From positions 7,725,379-7,789,378 of the forward strand of contig NC_134439.1 of assembly GCF_030867145.1 (NCBI RefSeq): DNA of 64,000 nt. Reading direction: 5' to 3'. The DNA is from Opisthocomus hoazin. Lineage: Eukaryota > Chordata > Aves > Opisthocomiformes > Opisthocomidae. This document shows, in pieces, positions 42,685-53,831 of the stretch. Position 1 is the stretch's first letter. Every line of letters begins with the position of its first letter. The translations under genes were made by a program, and so were the position numbers. The notes under the pieces are model-generated. The model did no database searches. It worked only from the letters and a program-made list of their open reading frames with translations, and was not told the DNA's origin.

Positions 42685-43241
42685 AGTGTGGAAGAATTCA
42701 TGCTTCTTGGCTTCCCAGGTATGAGGCATTCCCAGGTCTCCTTTGTGGTGGGATTTGCAGTGACGTACTCCCTGACATCAGTACGCAGTGCATCCGTCAT
42801 ACCCCTCATGTGGATGAACAGCAATGTACTTTTTCCCATGTAATATCCTCTTTCCTGAGTTCTGATACATTATGGATGTTGTTCCAAACAACTCCAATGA
42901 CAGGAGTCATGCTGGGGATGAGCCAGATCATCTCCCTCAGTGTCTGCATCCTTCAGCTGTTCTTTCTTCTCTCCCTAGGCTCCAATGAGTGTTTTCTCCT
43001 CTTTGTCGTGGCCTGTGACCATTAATTGACCATACGCTACCACTTGACATACAGCTCCCTCATGAACAGGGTCCTCTTTGCTCGGCTGATGCTCAGCTTC
43101 TGGCTGGGAGGCTTTTTGGCCATCTCACTGCTGGCCATTCTGAGAACCAGCCTGACATTCTGTGGGCCAGATATCATTAATCCTTTTCTCTACAATATAG
43201 ATTCCTGTAGGCAGTTTCTGAAGGTACATTTGCATTTTTAA
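42685..43241 (+). pseudogene. olfactory receptor pseudogene
   Basis: An OR reading can be followed in pieces: VEEFMLLGFPG at the start, a TM1-like FAVTYSLTSV, then a damaged TM2-TM3 part. Further on come SLSVCILQLFFLLSLGSNEC and FLLFVVACDH, where the normal AYDRYLAIC motif has become ACDH-stop-LTIR, then SSLMNRVLFARLMLSFWLGG, SLTFCGPDIINPF. The sequence stops after extracellular loop 2 (NIDSC), so TM5-TM7 are missing. Multiple frameshifts and a stop show that it is dead. Second copy at 62,546-63,102. Confidence 0.82.
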
Positions 43242-43856
43242 TTAAAAATATGCATATTGCTATGCTTCATGTTAGATGTGTCAGGGCATTTCCACATCTA
43301 AAAACACCCATCAGTTTTTAACAGTCCATCGTCCTACCCATTTTGGGCTTTGTTGTGGAAACACTTTGATGTAATTGGCCAAGTCCCCAAACTGCAGAGC
43401 TGCGAAAGGCTGGCTGAGGAGCAAGGCTCTCTTTCCATTCTCTGCAAGGACATTACCACTTCCAAAGGCCACTTGCAAGGGGCACTTGCTAGGATTTTCA
43501 TTTCAGAGGAGATGAATCGCATTCTCAAAGCTCTTCTTTCTGCAGACTGACACTGAAGGGAGTCCATGTGAGCACTTCATAAAGAAGAGGCATCAACATG
43601 GCAGATACAGCTTCATGAACAGAGTGGGATTGATCTCACCTGAGGGTAGAGCTCTCCAGGTGAGATGACTGAGTCCAGACTGAATGTCTCCTCCTCCCTT
43701 CTGGAAGCAGTGGTGCTTCTGGAGGCAATTCTCCTGTGTCCACCCATGCTGGGTATTTGGCTCTTAGACCTGCAACCAGACACCCAGGCACCAGTGCCCA
43801 AGGACAGGCTGATGCCCATCATCAGCGGAGATCAGGTGGAAGAGAAAGGTCCATGG
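43242..43856. other. OR block flank
   Basis: Colinear with 2,370-2,990 in block copy 1. No gene; short open frames in both strands only. Confidence 0.4.
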
Positions 43857-45795
43857 AATCTGGAAAGAGGGGCAGGCCACTTGGGAAGAGTACAGAAACG
43901 TGGTCAGAGAGTGCAGCGATGCGACAAGGAAGGCCAAGGCCCACCTGGAATTGAAGCTGGCAAGGGATGTCAAAAACAACAAGAAGGGTTTCTTCAACTA
44001 CATCAGCAGCAAAAGGAAGGCTAGGGACAATGTGGGGCCGCTGCTGAATGAGGCGGGTGTCCTGGTGACGGAGGATGCGGAGAAGGCACAGCTACTGAAT
44101 GCCTTCTTTGCTTCAGTCTTCAGTGCTAAGACTGGCCCTCAGGAATCCCAGGCCCCGGAGGTAAGAGAAGAAGCCTACAGAGAGGATGACTTTCCCTTGG
44201 TCGAGGAGGACTGCGTGAGGGATCGCTTAAGTGAACCGGACATCCACAAATCCATGGGCCCCAATGGAATGCACGCAAGAGTGCTGAGAGAGCTGGCGGA
44301 TGTCATTGCTGAGCCATTCTCCATCATCTTTGAGAGGTCCTGGAGGACAGGAGAGGTGCCCGAGGACTGGAGAAAGGCCAATGTCACTCCAATCTTCAAA
44401 AAGGGCAAGAAGGAGGACCCAGGGAACTACAGGCCGGTCAGCCTCACCTCCATCCCAGGAAAGGTGATGGAGCAGCTTATCCTGGAGGCCATCATGAAGC
44501 AAGTGGAAGAAAAGAAGGTTACCAGGAGTCGTCAGCATGGATTCACCAAGGGGAAATCATGCCTGACCAATCTAATAGCTTTCTACGATGACATGACTGG
44601 CTGGGTAGACGAAGGGAGAGCCGTGGATGTTGTCTACCTCGACTTCAGCAAGGCTTTTGACACAGTCTCCCATGATATCCTCCTAGGGAAGCTCAGGAAG
44701 TGTGGGCTGGATGAGTGGTCGGTGAAGTGGATTGAGAACTGGCTGAATGGCAGAACTCAGAGGGTTGTCATCAGCGGTGCTGAGTCTAGTTGGAGGCTGG
44801 TAACTTGTGGTGTCCCTCAGGGGTCAGTACTGGGCCCAGTCTTGTTTAACTTCTTCATCAACGACCTGGATGAAGAGTTAGAATGTACCCTCAGCAAGTT
44901 TGCTGATGACACCAAACTGGGAGGAGTGGTAGACACACCGGAAGGCTGTGCTGCCATTCAGCGTGACCTGGACAGGCTGGAAAGTTAGGCAGAGAGGAAC
45001 CTGATGAGGTTCAACAAAGGCAAATGTAGGGTCCTGCACCTGGGGAGGAACAACCCCATGCACCAGTACAGGCTTCGGGCGGACCTGCTGGTGAGCAGCT
45101 CTGCGGAGAGGGACCTGGGTGTCCTGGTGGATGACAGGTTAACCATGAGCCAGCAGTGTGCCCTGGCTGCCAAGAAGGCCAATGGGATCCTGGGGTGCAT
45201 CAAGAAGAGTGTGGCCAGCAGGACGAGGGAGGTTCTCCTTCCCCTCTACACTGCCCTGGTGAGGCCTCATCTGGAGTACTGTGTCCAGTTCTGGGCTCCC
45301 CAGTTCAAGAAAGATGAAGAGCTACTGGAGAGAGTCCAGCGGAGGGCTGCAAGGATGGTGAGGGGACTGGAACATGTCCCCTACGAGGAGAGGCTGTGGG
45401 ATCTGGGCTTGTTCAGCCTGAAGAAGAGAAGGCTGTGAGGGGACCTAATAAATGCTTATCAATATCTGAAGGGTGGGTGTCAGGAGGATGGGGCCAAGCT
45501 CTTTTCAGTGGTGCCCAGTGACAGGACAAGGGGCAACGGGCACAAACTGAGGCACAGGAAGTTCCGTCTGAACATGAGGAAGAACTTCTTCCCTCTGAGG
45601 GTAACGGAGCACTGGAAGAGGCTGCCCAGGGAGGTTGTGGAGTCTCCTTCTCTGGAGATATTCAAGACCCGCCTGGACAAGATCCTGTGCAGCCTACTGT
45701 AGGTGACCCTGCTTCGGCAGGAGGGTTGGACTAGATGACCCACAGAGGTCCCTTCCAACCCCTACCATTCTGTGATTCTGTGATTCTGTGATTGT
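43857..45795 (+). mobile_element. CR1 LINE, 5'-truncated, best preserved
   Basis: A 362-codon open stretch (43,900-44,988) covers the linker and most of [99 protein letters not shown] and the catalytic [10 protein letters not shown] at about 44,896-44,925. A stop at 44,986 (Trp codon to TAG) and another at 45,436 break the rest, which ends naturally at 45,702 (DKILCSLL). The tail is ATTCTGTG repeated (45,767-45,795). Endonuclease absent. Same subfamily as the CR1 at 9.5 kb but younger-looking. Confidence 0.95.
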
Positions 45796-46084
45796 CAAAC
45801 AGAGACAAATTCACAGGGTGGGATCCAGCTGGAAAGCCAGCACCCTCCACATGCAGTCCTGGGGTGGGATTGCCTGAGAATAGGACCCCAGAATCATTCC
45901 TCTTGCCTATGGGAGCAAAGGAAATCACTGAGATGCAGTTAGCATCTCTTGGTCAGAGAAATCAGCATGGAGTCAGGGACGTATGGGTTGCTCTCAGCTG
46001 AGCACAGGTGATTTTCCTGAAAAGGAGGAGAATCCTGAATAAGAGTAGGATGAATCTCTGGCAGTGAATGAGTGTGGGAAGGAC

Positions 46085-46240
46085 CTGAGGAGAGAATCTT
46101 GTCCAGCATCTGGCTCATGGGTCTTTTTCACTTGCTGACGCGAAGGTGCAGGGCAAGGAAGGGCACTTCCCTCCTTGGGCTGCTATGGCCACATGGCAAA
46201 ACCATAAGAGCAGTTGTGCCTCCTACCACAAGCTGTGGCC
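46085..46240 (-). pseudogene. possible Ig V-like exon fragment, copy 2
   Basis: The minus strand reads PSLPCTFASASEKDP, a stop, then ARCWTRFS. It is the counterpart of 3,640-3,835, with the Tyr of RYW changed and a stop introduced. Parent gene unknown. Confidence 0.3.
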
Positions 46241-47164
46241 AAGTAAACAATCAGTTTGAAATATAACGTAGGTGTAAAAAAGCACTCAGGCTACGTGAAA
46301 TGTCATTCTGGAAGGAATTAGTTTGCATTCCCATATTACAATATACTTATTGTTTCCTCTCTAAGATATTCTGCATTTCCAACATGACCCTGAATCCTCT
46401 CTCATGGGTGTTTGTGTAAAGCCCAGTGTAAGAAGAGGCCTGAATTCCACCTGTAGGTGGGTCCAAACCATAGCTTTCTTACCCATCCAGGTGGGAATGG
46501 GTCTTGTCATGCTCCTTCCTGTAGCTCACAGAGACACTTTTCTCCAGGTGCCTCACTCTCTTTGCCTCCTTCTCTTTCCCTCTGGCCCATCTCTCCTTTG
46601 GACCCATTCACCACTGCCTCTCTTCTGTAAAGCCTGCACTTTCTTGATCACCTCAGAAGGCCTCACTGCCAACAGCCTCTGTCATGGCCTACTGAGGTGA
46701 CATCGTTCCAGTAGTTTGAACCTGTTGGCTTGCCACCACGGGTGCTTTTGTCAGCTTCCACCAAAGATTCTTTCCAGGGCCAGGTCTTTGCTTTCCAAAA
46801 CAGACTGAGCACAAGAAGAGACGTGTGCACAGAAGGACAAACCATGTCCCAGATATTCACATCCCAGAAATGCAACCACCAGCAGGTTTGTGCTGGGCAG
46901 AGAACCCAGAGGGACTCAGGGGCACAGGGACTGCCCCCAGCCAAGCTCTGGTGAGTCCACAGAGCTGGCGGAGAGATATGAAAAGCAGGGGGATAGCTCA
47001 AGTTGTTCAAGAGACAATCTTGTCCAGTGTCTGGCTGGTGGGTCTTGCTCACATGTTGAGGCCTTTGCTGATCTCCAAGATGCTGGGCTAGCAGGGCATT
47101 GTCTTTCCTTGGGCTTCTTTGGCTAGGAGGTAAAACCGCAAGAGCAGTCACATCTCATAACAAG
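46241..47164. other. unassigned sequence with a third Ig-like scrap
   Basis: At 47,010-47,150 the sequence TCTTGTCCAGTGTCTGGCTG followed by GGTGGGTCTTGCTCACATG resembles 46,095-46,240 and 3,685-3,830, a third and more decayed copy. The rest has no recognisable gene. Confidence 0.35.
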
Positions 47165-47305
47165 AGCTCCCTTCTCCAGCAGTGGTCGTTGTTGGATCAT
47201 GAGGAAAGAGTAAGAGCTGGACAAACGGCTGGGCACCCTTGTGGCAAGGAAGGCCGACAGCATCTGGGCTGCAGTAGGAATAGCATTGCCAGCAGGACAA
47301 GGGAC
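47165..47305 (+). mobile_element. CR1 fragment cut at duplication junction
   Basis: The plus strand reads ARKADSIWAAVGIALPAGQG, a worn version of CR1 [21 protein letters not shown]. The match ends exactly where copy B of the tandem duplication begins. Confidence 0.65.
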
Positions 47306-47427
47306 CTCGCCCGGCCTCGCAGTGCTCGCTGGCTCTGCCCGGCCACGACTTGGTCTCCTGCAAAACAGACTCCCGGTCCGCCAGCGAGAATGCGCCTGCA
47401 CAGACCCAGGTTCAACTTGTGCAGCGG

Positions 47428-47766
47428 CAGGGCCTTGACTCTGATGACATCTCTTCTCCAAGATGAGTGGCCCACTACTCTCAGACTCTCCTCATATGTC
47501 ATGTTTGTCACCCCCCTGATTGACTTGGTGGCCTTTGCTGGACTTGCTCCAGTACGTCAATGTCCTCAGAGGGTCTCAGATGGGGCAGAAGGTCAGGGTC
47601 ACTTTCCCAGGCCTGCTGGCAACATTTTGGCTAACACAGCTCAGGATGCCATGTGTCCTGTTTGCTGCAATGACACGCTGCTCTCTCATGTTCACACACG
47701 TACACACCTCCCCTGCCCTTGCCTTCCCCACAGTGCCCGTTACCTCCTGAGCAAGCAATGGGATGT
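47428..47766 (-). mobile_element. CR1 ORF2 scrap, copy B
   Basis: Second copy of 27,560-27,900, with the same worn CR1 motifs (MTYEESLRVVG; RTHGILSCVSQNVASR). Confidence 0.65.
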
Positions 47767-48950
47767 GGCCTCGGCTACTCTAGAGCCTCTGCTCAAAACT
47801 GGATCCCTGGACAGAGGAGTCAGCCCTGTCTGACCTCTCCCAGAGGAGCTCCCTGGCACTGATCTCACCAAGGTCACTAAGGAGAAGTCCTCAGCTGCAC
47901 TGCCTGCAAGCTGGACTTGAGATTCAGGCTGAGAGATCTTCAGGAGGGGAGATGGGCTTAGAAAATTTACCCACTGTGCACGGCCCTTGTCAGAAAGAGG
48001 GTCTAGACTGGACTTGCCTGTGAGAGAACAGCAGGCTTTAGAGAATGTGGTCTTGGATCCAGTGTCCTTTGCCTCTCAGAGGGAGGTGCTGGGCACTCCG
48101 ACTGAGATTCCAATGCATGGCATGAAGATCTAGGTGGGCTCAAGTCCAAAGCAGTTATCAGTTCTTTGGTTTACCTGGATGGGCAGGAAAAGGAGGGCTC
48201 AGCAGATACAGGCTGCATGTGAGTGCCTCTTCCTTGGACAGATCTCTAACAGTATGACGCCATCGCCTGTCAGCTACACTCAGTCTCCTGCTGACCCTGG
48301 GAATCTGCTGCTCTGTGTTGCTGCTGGAGAGAGCAGCGGAGACTATCCCTACCATGAGCAGAACATTCCCTCTTGATGAGTGACACTCAAGGGCACACAC
48401 ACACACAGAGGCTCAGCCACACCAGCACAGAAATATACACAAATGTGTGCTCCAACATGCATCCGCCCTAACCTGGCTGCTTACAAGTACACAAAAGACA
48501 AGAACACACAGAGGAACATAAAGATATTTGTACACTACTGAGGACCCGCAGTAATGGGGGAGTGTTAGGCAGGGTGTGGTCAGATCCTAGGAGTACAACG
48601 CACACACGCAGGGAGACAACAACAGGGGAAAATCGGGGTGAGCTGAGGAGGGAGGGAAAGATGAGGACAGGGCAATCCCCCAGCAAAGTGGCCCGTGGTG
48701 GATTGCTAGACATATAGGAAAAAGAACAACACTTGAAACTGCCCCAACAGAGTGTTTATGTTTAATGTCAGTTCCCTGCTGTGGACCCCTCCAGCACCGG
48801 AGCTGAGTCAGCTGCCAGCACTGCTGCATTCCTGCCCTAGAAATCCTGGCACCTTTCATCCCAGTGCTTGAAAGAAGCCTTCATTGGAGAATGGGCATGG
48901 CACAAACCTGGAAATGACAAGGCAGCAGTGTTGGAAACAAAAGCACAGCC

Positions 48951-49079
48951 CATATCATTACCTGTGATGGTCTGCATGCAAGATGAACTTGTCAGAAAAT
49001 TGTTACCTCTGCAAAGGGAGCCTCTGGTCCTGCAGCAAGAAAGGGCAGGTATAAAAGTCAGCCCAAGTCTCGGCTCTCT
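48951..49079 (+). promoter_or_regulatory. proximal promoter of keratin gene K4
   Basis: Same elements as K3, including TATAAAA at 49,050-49,056. Exon 1 differs from K3 at a few bases only. Confidence 0.65.
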
Positions 49080-49116
49080 CATCCACTTGTCTTGGCTCCT
49101 TCTCCTTGGGACCCAG
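49080..49116 (+). other. K4 non-coding exon 1
   Basis: Ends GGGACCCAG before donor GTGAGT (K3 has GGGACCGAG, so K4 keeps the more usual CAG at the donor). Intron to the acceptor ending 49,470. Confidence 0.65.
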
Positions 49117-49491
49117 GTGAGTCTGAAGCCCCTTCTCTTCCAAACTGAGATCTCTCCTCAATGGACCTCCCAGCTGATAGTGGCTATGTCCCTTCGTGTG
49201 GTTTGGATCTTCTTCTCATGACAGAGGGAAGTGGGGAAAAGTTCTGCATAGAGAGAGGCTGGAATGTGGCTGAGGGGGGCTTTTGGTTTATGAATTAGAA
49301 AAGAGCCTCACTCGGCCATGCTGCTCTTTTTAGGGTGATGAAGACTCTGTGGCTCCTGGCTGAGCCTCCGACACCCCACTCAGTAGCGACCTTGGTTCCT
49401 TTGTGACAGGATAACCAGGCTGCTCCTCATACACCCCTGTGCTCTATTTCCTCTCTCTCTTCTCTCACAGCTGTACCTCCAGACCAGAGAC

Positions 49492-49794
49492 ATGTCCTGC
49501 TACAACCCATGCCTGCCATGCCGGCCCTGCGGCCCAACCCCACTGGCCAACAGCTGCAATGAGCCCTGTGTCAGGCAGTGCCAGAACTCCACCGTCGTCA
49601 TCGAGCCTCCTGCTGTGGTGGTGACCCTGCCCGGCCCCATCCTCAGCTCCTACCCACAGAACACTGTTGTGGGCTCCTCCACCTCTGCTGCTGTTGGCAG
49701 CATCCTCAGCTGTGATGGAGTGCCCATCAACTCTGGGTGCTGTGATCTCTCTGGCATTTCCAGCCGCTACTCTGGCAGAAGGTACCTTGCCTGA
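49492..49794 (+). CDS. feather-type beta-keratin K4
   Basis: A 100-residue feather beta-keratin produced by the tandem duplication. It differs from K3 by one residue: Asn for Thr in VPINSG (codon AAC against ACC). K1 also has Asn there; K2 has Ser. Head, core and Cys-poor tail (GRRYLA) are as in K3. Promoter, intron, acceptor and poly(A) signal are all present, so both copies are probably expressed unless silenced by position. Confidence 0.96.
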   Translation: MSCYNPCLPCRPCGPTPLANSCNEPCVRQCQNSTVVIEPPAVVVTLPGPILSSYPQNTVVGSSTSAAVGSILSCDGVPINSGCCDLSGISSRYSGRRYLA

Positions 49795-50126
49795 TAAAGA
49801 TGCTGGGAGTGCCCCAGAGGAGACTCCTCCAGGAACTCAGAACATGGTGCTCTGCAAAGGATCTGGATTTTGAGGGTGTTTTCTGTGTAGCTGAATGGCT
49901 TCGCCTTTCTCTCCTGTTTCATTGTTTCCTTTGATTCCCATTGGCAATAACTTTCCTCCAAGGCCAGCCTGGTGGGAACTATTGATCTCGTCTCCCTCTA
50001 CGGGTCAGGCAGACGGGCATCATGCAGGAACATCTCCACGGCCAAGGCCCACAGACTCTTGGCTTCCTCTGGGGCTCCCTGCCCCACTGGCTTCCAATGA
50101 AGTATTTTTTTTCCCTCTTTTGACTC

Positions 50127-50132
50127 ATTAAA
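50127..50132 (+). terminator. K4 poly(A) signal
   Basis: ATTAAA, same position relative to the gene as in K3. Confidence 0.8.
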
Positions 50133-50812
50133 GTTGTGCTGTATTCAAACGTGGTCTCCATGTGTTCCTTCCCTCTGTAGACACTCACCACTGCCAAAGG
50201 AGAAGGGTGTTGCTCTGGGGTGGAAGGGGGTGAGGGCACAAGGAGACCATTCTGCATTCACAGAGGTTTTGGACACCCTGCGGTGGCTCCTCCTTTGGGC
50301 ACCAACCCTTGGAGATGAGGAGGACATCCAGGGGTGCTGTGGTGCCAGTGACCATCAGGTCTTGCCTTGTTGTGCCTCTGCCGACAAATGCCCAGAAAGG
50401 GACGAAGCCCTGCAGGCTCAGCATCCCCATGAGCTCCAGAGGAAGGGTGTTCCTCTTGCTATGGCTGGAGCTGCGCTGGGGTGACAGGAGGTGAGTGTGG
50501 GGCTCTGGAGGATGATTTTCTCTGCAGAATGCAAGAGTAACAACGGAAGGAAGAGCCCTTGGGATGGGGGACAGCTATTACTCCCCCTTTCTCTCCTCTC
50601 CAAGACCCACTTGCGGGGCCATGGCCAGCAGACATCGGCAGTAGTAGCAGGGAATATTTGCCCATGACACTGAATGAGTTGAGGCTTGACATCAGAGCTA
50701 AGTTTGTGGGAACTGAGGGCAGTCAGCACAGAAATGCAGACAGTGAAAGAGTGGAAAGAGTGAAAGTGGAAGGATGGAAATCCCCACAAGTAAGTCCTCC
50801 ATCAAGAGGGAA

Positions 50813-51497
50813 TGTCCTCATTCTGGCAGGGATGGAGTTATTTTGCTCTCAGTAGCTACTCTGTTTTGCATGGAGTAGGAGAAGAAAGTGGATAGCACTG
50901 ATGATTTTCTTTCTTGCTAAGTAATCATGAACTTTTTTCAGTTTCCTATATCCAGCTAACAAGCAGAAGTGCAGGAGCTGGGAGGGAGCACAGCCAGACA
51001 GTTACCCCAAGCTGGCCAATGGAAATTTTCCATACCATAGATGCCATTCTCAGTTTATTAATGGGAGTTTTTTTGGGGGGGCAGGAATACGGTCTTTTCC
51101 GGGAGTTCAGTCTTTTCCGGGAGTTTGATCTTTTTGGTTCCATGAATTTGGCCTTTTTGGTTCCGTGAGTTTGACAAGGTTGCTGAAGTTCATGAGTTTG
51201 GTGAATTCCGCTAAATTTATGGGCTCCAGGAAATCTGTGGGTTCCATGATTGTTGTTCAGGGACTGGCTACACAGACATCAGATGGTGAGAAAAAATCAT
51301 ATTCTGTACCGCTTGTATTGCATCATTATTATTATTATGTATATTAGTATTAATATTGCCTTTGTTGTCTTATTAAACTGTCTTCATCTCAACACACGAA
51401 TTTTACCTTTTGTTCGTTCTCCTCCCCATCCCATCCTCATCCCCAGCCCAGAGGGTTGTCTGGTCCTGGTTGCTAGTTGCTAGGTTAAGCTACGACA
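50813..51497 (+). mobile_element. solo LTR, ERVL-like, copy B
   Basis: Duplicate of 30,947-31,631 with the same GGGAA flanks. Present because of the segmental duplication, not a second insertion. Confidence 0.85.
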
Positions 51498-51965
51498 GGG
51501 AATTATGGCTCATGAAGCATATCTCAGAATGACTGAAGGCCAAAAGCTTTATAGGGCTTTTCTCTTGCATGTCTGAAATCCTTTTTCCCTCACAGTGCTA
51601 TTACTAACCACCATCAACAGCAGCACAGCTGGACTTCCTAACCCTACTGCACTAAACCTCGTAACAAGCAGAAGGTCCCTCAGGTCCTTTGCAATGATGA
51701 TACCATCTGCAGTTGTCCTTCTTGAAGAGGATGGCATTTCATCTGACAGATGAGTAAGCCCTTTTGCCAAAGCACTGCCAGAGTACTGCTATTGGCTCTT
51801 GGCATGACCTCTAGTCTGGCTGCACAACTGAGGAGATCTTGGAAAGGTAGGAAAGGGGTACAGGACCCATGCAAGTTTTACACTCCAAATGAAGCGCATT
51901 CTTGCAGAGGATGTTTTTTTCCTAATGGTGATTTGAATGATGCTGTGACTCCAATTTCAGAAGGC

Positions 51966-52206
51966 AGGCACTGAGCTGTCTCAAGCTGTGTGTCCCATGT
52001 CATTTCTGTGGCCTCTTTCTATTGCCCAGGTGTCTTCACCTTCATGGGAGCCTCCTCCAAAGGGTCACTAGGCAGAGGAGTGGCTATTATTTACACTGTT
52101 CTTACTCCGCTGCTCAGCGCCTCGATTTACACCCGAAGAAAGAAGGATGCAAAACCTGCTCTGAGCAGGTTCGAGAGCTGGTATTTGTTCACAGGCAGGA
52201 AATAAT
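51966..52206 (+). pseudogene. olfactory receptor C-terminal fragment, copy B
   Basis: Duplicate of 32,100-32,340, with identical reading GVAIIYTVLTPLLSASIYT. Confidence 0.7.
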
Positions 52207-53831
52207 GGGCAGGGTGCCATGACTCTCACACAAATATCACCGTACATCAGGGTATTAGTGACCCATGTAACAGATAAGCTGAGGAGGCCCTGGCCTCTGC
52301 TGTGCTATATGCAGAGCTTGGCCTTCAGGGCCACGTTGTGCTGAACAGACTCTTTGGACAGACGACCAACTCAGCCAGTTGATTGTAACCAGTGAGCCTG
52401 GAGGCAGCTCCTGCTCCGTACCAGTAATTACAGTACCTGTCTGTCCTTGCCTATAGCTAAAAGGGCAGTAAGAAGTTCTCATGTGGACATCCTTTCTGTT
52501 TAACAGCAGAAATTATGTATAGAGCTCTTTTATCTGATGACAATTGTCTGAAGGTTTTATTGATCAAATCAGGGCAATCGTTTAATGGGCAGGATCTGTG
52601 TGGTGTGCTGTGCCCTGATTGGAGCTGAACCAGGGGCCCTGTGTAAGATGCAGGTGTAGCAGCTCAAAGGGATCTGGGCAGCAAAAGGTGGGGTGGGGGC
52701 ATGGAGCAGGGTGCACATGGAGATGGCAGCCCTATTCCCTGAGAACAAGCCCAGGGAAAGAAGTCCCGCCTTCTGCTGGTAACACTGTGGAGCCAGCATA
52801 ACAAGCAACAGGTTGTGGCTCTGCTGCATTCCAGGGCAGAGGTAACCCTAATTCATGGAAACCTGCCCAAGAAGACAGTGATCAATGTTAACAAAATCAG
52901 GGTGAGGATGCAGCCAAAAATTGTCTCAAAGTCTTTCTAACCTTGCACCCAGGAGGATACCTGCTGCTTACAGCTTGGGGTGGGCTCAGGGACTGCCCTG
53001 GTATGTATCACAGAGCATGATCCATCAGCAGGAAAGACTGTTGATACGCAGCGGGGGAAAATCTTCATTCCATATCTGCTCAGGTCGTAGTGGGGAGGAT
53101 TGTGCCCCCACCATGTGCAGGCCGCTCCCTCCAGGACTGCAGCCTCAGAGCAGGACTGGCTGTCCTCCCAGGGCATGCTGACACCTCTCCAAAAAGCAGA
53201 ATGTCATTAGAAGCTACGGCTGTTCAGCAGCCACATTTGTCTTTCAAGAACCCTGGCCGGCATATAAAGAAAGGGGCTGGGTCCTGGCATAGCACCATGG
53301 GTTACCGGCTTTTTGGGCACAGCCATCCTCATGGGGCTGCAGTTGCTCCCCATAGCATCACCCTGCCAGCGCAGCCAGAGGCTGCTCTTGTGCATTTGCT
53401 GTGCTGCCTCAGGGGTACGGGCACAGCCCCCTGCCTTCCCAGGGGAGTGTGGAGCAGCACTGGGAGGAGTGCAGCCTGTCCCCAAGGTGTGAGCTGTCCC
53501 CTTCTGCTGGCAACAACCTGCTGACTGCACCTACCCAGCAGGAGGTCGAGGAGGCACAGGGAAATGTTGTTTATGCTGTCGTTACCTGAACTAAGTTGTC
53601 CTGAGACACTGTCTGATACCTATCTCCCAAGATAGGATCCCAGGTTGCATAAATAAAAAAGAAAATAAAGAATACCAAAAATTTATTCTAAATGGTATCC
53701 AACACGAAATCCAGAAACCACAGGATTGGGCAAAGTTGTATGAAATACTATAGGCAGACAACAAACACCCATCTGTTTTTTATGAAATATTATGCGAGGA
53801 AATGCTGGAGAAACTCATAGTAGCCATAAAT
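52207..53831. other. unassigned sequence, copy B
   Basis: Duplicate of 32,341-33,965, including the TATA/ATG candidate now at 53,262-53,299. No supported gene. Confidence 0.3.

Larger units (their letters stand above)
40716..46240. repeat. paralogous OR/Ig-like block, copy 2
   Basis: Colinear with 380-3,850 but carrying two extra insertions (LTR at 41,687, CR1 at 43,857) and a longer OR fragment. This explains the otherwise gene-less stretches 40,716-41,686 and 42,149-42,680, where no coding feature is seen. Confidence 0.75.
27438..47305. repeat. tandem segmental duplication, copy A
   Basis: From 27,438 on, the sequence recurs in direct orientation 19,868 (soon 19,866) bases later. It contains the 5' flank of V segment 2, keratin K3, three LTRs with intact target repeats plus a fourth, four CR1 tracts, an ERV remnant, OR fragments, a large CR1 and Ig-like fragments. 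Most stretches I compared are identical for hundreds of bases. The duplication is therefore recent, or the two copies are homogenised. Confidence 0.93.

Noticed and set aside
47306-47460. third TCR V segment
   Set aside because: Only the 5' flank is present; no leader ATG, V exon or RSS exists between 47,000 and 49,000.
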